From Halobacteriovoraceae bacterium (GTDB lineage: Bacteria > Bdellovibrionota > Bacteriovoracia > Bacteriovoracales > Bacteriovoracaceae), in the NCBI GenBank assembly GCA_018663815.1, contig JABJPQ010000351.1, forward strand, positions 1 through 9,770: a stretch of 9,770 nt of DNA, in the 5' to 3' direction. The translations under genes were made by a program, and so were the position numbers. Shown here in pieces: positions 1 through 6,166 of this stretch. Below the pieces are notes generated by a model. The model made no database searches. It was not told the DNA's origin and worked only from the letters and a program-made list of their open reading frames with translations. Within the stretch, counting starts at the first letter, position 1. Each line of letters begins with the position of its first letter.

Positions 1-675
1 AGTTTTTATCCAGCTCATCATATTACAATGGGAGAGGGGGGAGCTGTATTTACATCAAATACTCTCTTAAGAAAAAATGCTGAATCATTTAGAGACTGGG
101 GGAGAGATTGCTGGTGCCCTCCAGGTAAAGATAATTCCTGTGGAAAAAGGTTTGATTGGGCCGAAGGAGATTTACCTGCAGGCTATGATCATAAATATAT
201 TTACTCACATATTGGGTATAATTTAAAAGTTTCTGATATGCAGGCCGCGGTTGGTGTATCCCAACTTAAAAAATTAGCCGGCTTTATTGAAAAAAGAAAT
301 AATAATTTTGAGTACTTTAGAAATGGACTACTCCACCTGGAAGAAAAATTAATACTACCGATTGCCACTGAAAATTCAGAACCAAGTTGGTTTGGATTTC
401 CTATTTCTATTCGACCTGAATGTGGGATATCGAGAAACACAGTAACACAATTACTTGAGCAGCATAAAATTGGGACAAGAATGTTGTTTGGGGGAAACCT
501 CCTAAAACAACCATTGTATAAAAACATAGAGAAGAGGGTTATTGGGGATCTGGAAAATACAGACTTCATTATGAATCAAACCTTTTGGCTAGGAGTTTGG
601 CCAGGCCTTGAGAAAAAACACTTTGATTATATCATTGAAATTTTAACAACGATTTTAACCGAGGGTGATAAGTGA
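1..675 (+). CDS. ddhC: CDP-4-keto-6-deoxy-D-glucose 3-dehydrase (E1), C-terminal part
   Basis: This enzyme removes the C3 hydroxyl of CDP-4-keto-6-deoxyglucose, with pyridoxamine phosphate and a [2Fe-2S] cluster, to give CDP-4-keto-3,6-dideoxyglucose in the cytoplasm. The reading frame is open from base 1, so the gene starts left of the window; the ATG at 28 is internal. It encodes 224 residues, about the C-terminal half of a family protein of roughly 437. The segment SFYPAHH at residues 1-7 carries the histidine (residue 6) that replaces the usual Schiff-base lysine in this family (H220 of the Yersinia enzyme). DCWC followed by C47 gives the C-x-C-x7-C part of the cluster motif (residues 37, 39, 47). 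The remaining cluster cysteine should lie upstream, out of view. The enzyme needs a ferredoxin-NAD reductase partner (DdhD/RfbI), not seen here. Its TGA overlaps the GTG start of ddhA by 4 bp. Also called rfbH. The assignment is very secure. Confidence 0.96.
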   Translation, partial: SFYPAHHITMGEGGAVFTSNTLLRKNAESFRDWGRDCWCPPGKDNSCGKRFDWAEGDLPAGYDHKYIYSHIGYNLKVSDMQAAVGVSQLKKLAGFIEKRNNNFEYFRNGLLHLEEKLILPIATENSEPSWFGFPISIRPECGISRNTVTQLLEQHKIGTRMLFGGNLLKQPLYKNIEKRVIGDLENTDFIMNQTFWLGVWPGLEKKHFDYIIEILTTILTEGDK

Positions 676-1445
676 AAGTTGCAATACTTGCTGGTGGTTA
701 CGGCACAAGAATATGTGAAGAGTCAGATGTAAAGCCAAAACCAATGATTGATATTGGTGGTAAGCCGATTTTATGGCACATAATGAAACATTACTCTACG
801 TTTGGGATTAATGAATTTGTTATTCTCTTGGGCTACAAAGGTTATGTTATTAAGGAGTATTTTGCGAACTATTTTTTGCATAATAGTGATGTAACTATTG
901 ATGTTAAAAATAATAAGCTGGAAATTCATAATAACTCTAGTGAGAGCTGGAAAATTACACTTGTGGACACTGGGCTTGAAACCATGACCGGGGGAAGATT
1001 ATTAAGAGCTAAAAAATATTTGGATGATGATACGTTTATGCTTACTTATGGAGATGGACTTGGAGACGTTGATATTGAAGGTCTGCTAACATATCACAAG
1101 GGACATAAAGGGACTGTGACGATAACATCGGTTCAACCTGAGGGGCGATTTGGAGCACTTGATATTAATGAGGATAACAAAGTGACCGCTTTCCTTGAGA
1201 AGCCTAAGGGCGATGGATCTTGGATTAATGGTGGCTTTTTTGTGTGTAATCCAAATATTTTTAAATATTTAACGAAGGGAGACGCTACGATTTTTGAGAG
1301 ATTGCCTCTCGAAAGCCTAGCTAAAGAGGGCGAATTACATGCCTTTAAGCATACAGGATTCTGGAAACCAATGGATACTTTGAGAGATAAAAATCAATTA
1401 AATACAATGTGGGAATCAGGGTGCGCTCCATGGAAAAAATGGTAA
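672..1445 (+). CDS. ddhA: Glucose-1-phosphate cytidylyltransferase
   Basis: This enzyme joins CTP and glucose-1-phosphate to make CDP-glucose, the entry step to CDP-3,6-dideoxyhexoses. The 257-residue product has the family's usual length and reads through as a typical RfbF. It has the nucleotide-binding loop GGYGTR at residues 8-13, the KPKPM block at 21-25 with the conserved lysine, a long family-specific stretch [15 protein letters not shown], the metal-site segment YGDG near residue 127, and GRFGALDI followed by EKP. The start is a GTG inside the ddhC stop (GTGA, 672-675), preceded six bases upstream by GAGGG (661-665). It is therefore probably translationally coupled to ddhC. Its 3' end overlaps ddhB by 16 bp. 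Also known as rfbF. Confidence 0.96.
   Translation: MKVAILAGGYGTRICEESDVKPKPMIDIGGKPILWHIMKHYSTFGINEFVILLGYKGYVIKEYFANYFLHNSDVTIDVKNNKLEIHNNSSESWKITLVDTGLETMTGGRLLRAKKYLDDDTFMLTYGDGLGDVDIEGLLTYHKGHKGTVTITSVQPEGRFGALDINEDNKVTAFLEKPKGDGSWINGGFFVCNPNIFKYLTKGDATIFERLPLESLAKEGELHAFKHTGFWKPMDTLRDKNQLNTMWESGCAPWKKW
1418..1423 (+). promoter_or_regulatory. Ribosome binding site deciding the ddhB start
   Basis: AGGGTG lies about 6-8 bases before the ATG at 1430, inside the end of ddhA. The ddhB frame stays open upstream to a GTG at 1409, but that codon has no comparable ribosome site and would add seven residues outside the conserved fold. The ATG at 1430 is therefore preferred. A further in-frame ATG at 1439 is possible but less well spaced. 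Confidence 0.55.
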
Positions 1446-2521
1446 AAACACAAGAGAAACTTTCCTTTTATCGTGGGAAAAAAATATTTTTAACTGGTCA
1501 TACAGGATTTAAAGGTTCATGGATGGCCAAATGGTTAATGGAGCTTGGAGCTGAAGTCTATGGGTATTCCTTAGCTCCTCCAACGAGTCCTTCGCATTTT
1601 TCATTGCTAAACTTAGACATGCAAAGTTGTATTGAAGATATTAGAGATAAAGTAGCACTCGCTCGTGCGATAAAGCTGTTTAAGCCCGATATTATTTTCC
1701 ACCTAGCTGCACAGCCACTCGTTCGATATTCATATGATAATCCATTTGAAACTTACGAGGTAAATGTTATGGGGACACTTAACTTGCTGGAGGCCAGTAA
1801 AGATGTTGATTCGGTGCGGGCAATAGTAAATATTACGACAGATAAATGTTATAAAAATAAAGAATGGGAGTGGGGATATAGAGAAAGTGATGAACTTGGT
1901 GGTCATGACCCTTATAGTTCTTCCAAAGCTTGCTCTGAAATTCTTACAGAAAGTTACCGTAATTCATATTTTAACATCAAAAATTACGGGAAAAATCACA
2001 ACTGCTTAATCGCAACAGCTAGAGCAGGAAATGTGATCGGAGGAGGAGATTGGTCAACAGATAGAATCATTCCGGATCTTATAAAATCAAAAAATTTAAA
2101 TCAGAAAGTTCATATTCGCAATCCTTATGCCGTTAGACCTTGGCAGCATGTTCTAGAACCCCTGTGTGGGTATTTAGTTTTGGGGTATCATTTATTTCAA
2201 GGAGATCCTACTTATGCATCCTCTTGGAATTTTGGTCCAAATAATAATCAAGTTTACCAGGTAAAAGATATTGCGAGCCAAGGCAATGAAATTTTTAAGG
2301 GGGCTCTAAACATAGAGCTTGATGATGGCCGGAGCAACTTACATGAAGCAGGCGTATTATTACTAGATTCATCCAGAGCAAAAAAACATCTTCACTGGGA
2401 AGGCTTAATGGATTTTGATACAACAGTTAAAATGACTTTTGAATGGTATAAAAATTTTTATGATCAGAATGAATTAAATACGACCAAAAATATAGAAGAA
2501 TTTACAAACCTTATTGTATAG
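1430..2521 (+). CDS. ddhB: CDP-glucose 4,6-dehydratase
   Basis: An extended-SDR enzyme that oxidises and dehydrates CDP-D-glucose with bound NAD to give CDP-4-keto-6-deoxyglucose, the substrate of DdhC. From the chosen ATG it is 363 residues, matching RfbG proteins (about 359). Visible motifs are the Rossmann glycine loop GHTGFKG at 23-29, FHLAAQPLVR around 90-99, the catalytic T137-D138-K139 set in NITTDKCY, and the Y162-x3-K166 pair in DPYSSSK. Further on come RAGNVIGGGDW and the RPWQHVLEP block, characteristic of CDP-glucose dehydratases rather than RmlB. It overlaps ddhA by 16 bp and is followed after 9 bp by the transketolase N-subunit gene, so it belongs to the same operon. The GTG at 1409 is an alternative start. 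Also known as rfbG. Confidence 0.96.
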   Translation: MEKMVKTQEKLSFYRGKKIFLTGHTGFKGSWMAKWLMELGAEVYGYSLAPPTSPSHFSLLNLDMQSCIEDIRDKVALARAIKLFKPDIIFHLAAQPLVRYSYDNPFETYEVNVMGTLNLLEASKDVDSVRAIVNITTDKCYKNKEWEWGYRESDELGGHDPYSSSKACSEILTESYRNSYFNIKNYGKNHNCLIATARAGNVIGGGDWSTDRIIPDLIKSKNLNQKVHIRNPYAVRPWQHVLEPLCGYLVLGYHLFQGDPTYASSWNFGPNNNQVYQVKDIASQGNEIFKGALNIELDDGRSNLHEAGVLLLDSSRAKKHLHWEGLMDFDTTVKMTFEWYKNFYDQNELNTTKNIEEFTNLIV

Positions 2522-2530
2522 CGAGAAAAG

Positions 2531-3343
2531 ATGAGCTGTTCTGTTTTAGATCTCAACGTCGAGGCAAAAGATATTAGAAGAATCATTTTAGAGATGGCTT
2601 ATAAGGGAAACTCTGGGCATATCGGTTGTGCTTTTTCGATAACAGAAATAGTACTCGTTCTTTATTCAAAATTTTTAAGACTAGACGCTGAAAATCCTAA
2701 AAATGTAATGAGAGACTTTTTTGTTTTATCAAAAGGGCATGGGGTTATGTCGTTATACGCATGCCTTTCTGAGTTAGGCTTTGTTGATAAAACACATATT
2801 GAGAACTATTTTCAGGATGGTTCTTTTTTACACGGACTTGGGGAGTATGGTGTTCCTGGCATTGAGGCATCAGGCGGTAGCTTGGGGCATGGAATATGTG
2901 TTGCTCAAGGAATGGCTTTCGGCTTAAAACGAAAAAAAACAGATCAAAAAGTTTTTTGTCTTGTAGGTGATGGTGAGATAAATGAAGGCTCATTTTGGGA
3001 AACAATTATGTTCTCTTCTCACCACCAACTAGATAATTTAATAATTATTATTGATGCCAACGGTTATCAAGCAATGGGAAGGACAAAGGATATTCTTGAT
3101 TTGGGTGAATTACCTTCCAAATTCATATCTTTTGGGTTTGATGTTTTTGTTTGTGATGGGCATGATGAACGCGAATTAACACTTTCAATAGAAAATTGTT
3201 GTCTTTCAAAGAAGCCTTCTGTCTTGATCGCACAAACAGTGAAGGGAAAGGGAGTTAGTCTCTTTGAAAATAACAATGAGTGGCATTATAAGAAAATGAC
3301 AAATGAGGTATACGAAAAAGCTACGAGGGAGCTTAGCCAATGA
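2531..3343 (+). CDS. Transketolase-like, N-terminal (TPP-binding) subunit
   Basis: The N-terminal half of a split transketolase, which binds the diphosphate of thiamine pyrophosphate and Mg2+ and works as a complex with the next gene's product. At 270 residues it has the usual length of stand-alone N-subunits. The TPP motif is intact: GDG at 146-148, E152 and N177 (GDGEINEGSFWE ... DAN). Histidines matching catalytic ones of full-length transketolase are visible at H30 (SGHIG), H70 (SKGHG) and H101, and H252 in EWHYKK fits the C-terminal active-site histidine. Its position between ddhB and an SDR gene, and not beside pentose-phosphate genes, suggests a dedicated role in nucleotide-sugar synthesis: adding a two-carbon ketol unit to a keto sugar. 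That role is inference. A general housekeeping transketolase is the less likely alternative. Confidence 0.9.
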   Translation: MSCSVLDLNVEAKDIRRIILEMAYKGNSGHIGCAFSITEIVLVLYSKFLRLDAENPKNVMRDFFVLSKGHGVMSLYACLSELGFVDKTHIENYFQDGSFLHGLGEYGVPGIEASGGSLGHGICVAQGMAFGLKRKKTDQKVFCLVGDGEINEGSFWETIMFSSHHQLDNLIIIIDANGYQAMGRTKDILDLGELPSKFISFGFDVFVCDGHDERELTLSIENCCLSKKPSVLIAQTVKGKGVSLFENNNEWHYKKMTNEVYEKATRELSQ

Positions 3344-4233
3344 GGGGAGTTTTAAGTGAGGCTTTAGTTGAGCAAGCATCTAAAGATAAAAATTTTATTG
3401 TTTTAAGTGGTGATCACGGCTATGCGCTGTTTGATGAGTTACGAAATACATCTCCCAATCATTTTGTAAACGTAGGGATAATGGAACAATCAATGGTTGG
3501 TATGGCCGTGGGTTTAGTAAGCGTTGGTTACAAACCTGTTATTTATGGTCTTGCATCATTTGTTCCGATGAGAGTACTGGAACAAATAAAACTTGATGTT
3601 TGTTTTTCAAAATCTCCAGTTAAAATTATCGGAGACGGTGCAGGAGTTGTTTATTCACAGCTAGGGAATTCACATTTCTGTGTTGAAGATATTGGTTGTT
3701 TAATGACACTTCCTGAAATCGAAATATACACCCCTGGGGATGCTAACGAGATGAGAGTTTGTCTTATTGATTTTTTTAACTCAAATCGTCCTGGCTATTT
3801 AAGGGTTGGCAAAGCAGATAATCCATCGACAGGTGTTGTGCCAAAAGGTATCGAACCATACTTTACAAACCAAACAAATAATTCGTCCTGTATTGTCTCG
3901 ATGGGGTCAATGAATGGCATTTCTGCAAAAATTGCAAAACAAAATAATCTCTCACATCTGGCGGTTCTTAAACTTAAACCAATTAGTCACAATGTTGTTG
4001 ATTTATTAAAACAATTTAAACGGCTAATTATTGTGGAAGAGCATCAAAAAATAGGTGGTTTGAAGTCTATTTTACTCAATGAATTTTCTGATAAAAACAC
4101 GAACATTCCAGAGTGTGAACATTTTTGTTTTCAAAATAAATTTGTCCATAAGTGTGGGACATATCAATATGTTCTCTCAGAACATAACCTATCGTTTATA
4201 CAGCTCGAGCAAAGAATTAAGAAATTATGTTAA
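3340..4233 (+). CDS. Transketolase-like, C-terminal (pyrimidine-binding) subunit
   Basis: The second half of the split transketolase: it supplies the TPP pyrimidine pocket and the C-terminal domain. It has 297 residues, close to the usual length. The catalytic glutamate is E49 in VGIMEQSMVGMAVGL, the signature of the family. H112 (NSHF, followed by VEDIG) fits the conserved histidine of the DGxTHQ motif, but the rest of that motif has diverged: the aspartate position is L108 and the threonine is S111. By manual alignment with yeast transketolase, other substrate-contacting positions also look changed (see findings). ATG overlaps the N-subunit stop (ATGA, 3340-3343), with GAGGGAG at 3325-3331 as ribosome site, so equimolar coupled synthesis is likely. 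The last 7 bp overlap the SDR gene. The TPP-enzyme assignment is secure; the substrates are not known. Confidence 0.9.
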   Translation: MRGVLSEALVEQASKDKNFIVLSGDHGYALFDELRNTSPNHFVNVGIMEQSMVGMAVGLVSVGYKPVIYGLASFVPMRVLEQIKLDVCFSKSPVKIIGDGAGVVYSQLGNSHFCVEDIGCLMTLPEIEIYTPGDANEMRVCLIDFFNSNRPGYLRVGKADNPSTGVVPKGIEPYFTNQTNNSSCIVSMGSMNGISAKIAKQNNLSHLAVLKLKPISHNVVDLLKQFKRLIIVEEHQKIGGLKSILLNEFSDKNTNIPECEHFCFQNKFVHKCGTYQYVLSEHNLSFIQLEQRIKKLC

Positions 4234-5234
4234 GGCACTTACTCAGTGGTGATTTAATCCATATTGATAAAAAGCTTGCATCCGTTAAGGAAGACCTCAG
4301 AGATAAAAAGATCTTTATTACTGGTGGAACTGGTTTTTTTGGGAAATGGCTAATTCAAAGCTTAGATTACCTCAACATGAAGAATAATCTAAACTTAACT
4401 CTTTTTTTATTAACAAGAAACAAAAATAAAACCCAAGAAATGTTTGAAACCTTATCAATTAACAGAACTTATTTCGAAGGAAGTCTTTCTGATTTTAAAG
4501 TGAAAGGTCTTGAGATTGATTATGTTATTCATGGCGCAGCAGATGCATCCTCAATACACTCACCAAGAAGTACTAAAGGGATAAGTGGCATAACTGAAGA
4601 GGTTCAAAAGCTTGGCCAGTTTAGCTTAGACTCCCATGTGGTAAGATTCTTAAATATCTCCTCAGGTGCAGTTTATGGAGAAGGATCGTCATTTTTGGAG
4701 TCAGAAATAATAGATGAGAATAACTTGAAAACAAATTATTCTGTTGGAAAATTAAGAAGCGAAAAACTATTGAATGACTTGAGTATTGATGGCTCTTTAG
4801 TGATCGTGCATGCAAGGTGTTTTTCGTTTGCGGGAGCTTATTTACCGGCAGATAGAGGCTATGCCGTTGAAAACTTTATATCATCAAGGCTTAAGCATGA
4901 AAAAATTAAAGTGACAGGCGATGGCCTTGCTGGAAGATCTTACATGCACCCAGGAGATCTCGTTGTTTGGTTATTAACAATTTTATTAAAAGGTCGAAAT
5001 AACGAAATTTATAATGTTGGTAATGATGATGAAATCACAATTACGAACCTCGAGAGACTTATTAACTCATTTTTTGACAAAGAAGAATATCTACCCAAAA
5101 AAATGTGTCCAGGAAAAAATTATTATATACCAAATATAAAAAAGGCTAATTCCTTTTTGAGTTTAAGTAATTCGTTTACTTCCCAAGAGGTTGTTGAGCA
5201 ATATTGCCAATGGTGTCTTAACTATCAAAATTAA
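4227..5234 (+). CDS. Extended-SDR NAD-dependent sugar epimerase/reductase
   Basis: A 335-residue Rossmann-fold protein of the nucleotide-sugar epimerase/dehydratase superfamily. About 26 residues precede the first strand. The NAD(P) loop GGTGFFG is at 33-39, VIHGAA at 100-105, the active-site serine region SSGAVYG at 145-151, and the catalytic Y171-x3-K175 in NYSVGK. The C-terminal half carries GDGLAGRSYMHPGDL and YNVGNDDEI, normal for the fold. It is the last gene of the ddh-transketolase operon and overlaps the transketolase C-subunit by 7 bp, with only a weak AAGAA-type ribosome site, so translation is probably coupled. The likely job is to reduce or epimerise the CDP-sugar made by the upstream genes, for instance the ketone left after two-carbon addition, as YerF does in yersiniose synthesis. 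A simple CDP-3,6-dideoxyhexose synthase (abequose or paratose type) is the alternative. Its 3' end overlaps the convergent gene by 17 bp. Confidence 0.85.
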   Translation: MLRHLLSGDLIHIDKKLASVKEDLRDKKIFITGGTGFFGKWLIQSLDYLNMKNNLNLTLFLLTRNKNKTQEMFETLSINRTYFEGSLSDFKVKGLEIDYVIHGAADASSIHSPRSTKGISGITEEVQKLGQFSLDSHVVRFLNISSGAVYGEGSSFLESEIIDENNLKTNYSVGKLRSEKLLNDLSIDGSLVIVHARCFSFAGAYLPADRGYAVENFISSRLKHEKIKVTGDGLAGRSYMHPGDLVVWLLTILLKGRNNEIYNVGNDDEITITNLERLINSFFDKEEYLPKKMCPGKNYYIPNIKKANSFLSLSNSFTSQEVVEQYCQWCLNYQN

Positions 5235-6159
5235 TTCTTTCCTTCTCAAAAACAAGGGGACGATTACTGATCTTGGTGTGAATTGCCCCAAGATATTCAC
5301 CGATAATTCCAATGAAAATTAATTGAACCGCACCGAAGAAAAAAACACCGATAACGAGAGGGGCAATCCCTACCGTAAAGTTGTCCCAGTAAAGTATTTT
5401 ATATATGGCATATACAATAGCGATGACTATACTGATGAATGCACACATAAAACCAATCCATGTGGCCAAGCGAAGAGGTATCTTAGAGTGTGATGAAATT
5501 CCTAGCATTGCGATATCATATAAAGTGTAGAAATTATTCTTCGTAAATCCTCTTTTCCTTGAATTTTGAAGGTATTCAATAATTTCGATATTATCAGTAA
5601 CTTCAAATATCAATCCTCTAAAGTATGGATAGGGATCTTCAATTTGACGTAACATTTTTATGAGCTTTTGATCATAAAGACCAAACCCCATAAAATTTTT
5701 TTGAAGCTTCGTCTCAGATAATTTATTTATTAAGTAATAATAGAGCCTTCTTACCAAGAACATTAAAGGAGATTCTAAGCTTTTGCTCTTAACTCCAATC
5801 ACGGCGTCGCAAGAGGTTTCTTCCCACCTTTTTATGAATTCATGAATTATCTCTGGTGGATCTTGAAGGTCTGCAACAATAAAGACAACCGCATCACCAG
5901 TTGCTTCTAATAGAGCATGATGGGGAGAGCGAATATGACCAAAATTCCTGTTATTAATAATGATTTTAATATGCTTATTTTTAGAAGCAATTTGTTTAAG
6001 AATATTTACTGTTTTGTCAGTGGAGGCATTGTCTATGAAAAGGTGCTCATAAGCATATTTTTCGGCATATTCTTTGAAAACATCTTGTGTCCTTTGGTAA
6101 AGGTTTTGTATGTTCTCTTCTTCATTATAACAGGGGGTGACGATGGTAATAGTTTTCAT
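5218..6159 (-). CDS. GtrB/DPM1-like polyprenyl-phosphate glycosyltransferase (GT2)
   Basis: A 313-residue membrane-bound family 2 glycosyltransferase of the GtrB/ArnC/DPM1 type, which transfers a sugar from a nucleotide donor to undecaprenyl phosphate on the cytoplasmic face. The GT-A domain opens with IVTPCYNEEENI (6-17), then FIDNASTDKT (41-50), RNFGH at 71-75 and ADLQDPPE at 96-103. The usual D-x-D reads V95-A-D97, so the first aspartate is missing. Two membrane helices lie at about 231-255 and 264-287, ending in GEYLG (287-291) and an N-R-P segment near 300, the normal tail of this subfamily. ATG at 6159 is preceded by AAGGA overlapping the stop of the upstream membrane-protein gene. The 7-bp gap shows the two form one operon and probably one pathway. 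Which sugar it handles cannot be told. Confidence 0.9.
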   Translation of the reverse strand: MKTITIVTPCYNEEENIQNLYQRTQDVFKEYAEKYAYEHLFIDNASTDKTVNILKQIASKNKHIKIIINNRNFGHIRSPHHALLEATGDAVVFIVADLQDPPEIIHEFIKRWEETSCDAVIGVKSKSLESPLMFLVRRLYYYLINKLSETKLQKNFMGFGLYDQKLIKMLRQIEDPYPYFRGLIFEVTDNIEIIEYLQNSRKRGFTKNNFYTLYDIAMLGISSHSKIPLRLATWIGFMCAFISIVIAIVYAIYKILYWDNFTVGIAPLVIGVFFFGAVQLIFIGIIGEYLGAIHTKISNRPLVFEKERINFDS

Positions 6160-6166
6160 CTTGTCC

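Noticed and set aside
201..569. 122-residue open frame on the minus strand inside ddhC
   Set aside because: It lies wholly opposite a conserved, well-recognised coding region and shows no family motif or ribosome site; it is a frame shadow.
1409..1429. GTG at 1409 as the ddhB start
   Set aside because: It would add seven residues and has a poorer ribosome site than ATG 1430, which is preceded by AGGGTG.
2745..3005. 86-residue minus-strand frame (and another at 3067-3276) inside the transketolase N-subunit gene
   Set aside because: Composition is that of antisense translation of a conserved gene, with no recognisable domain.
5271..5293. Inverted repeat TCTTGG ... CCAAGA near the convergent gene ends as a terminator
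   Set aside because: The stem is only six pairs with an 11-base loop, has no T tract, and lies within coding sequence of the glycosyltransferase.
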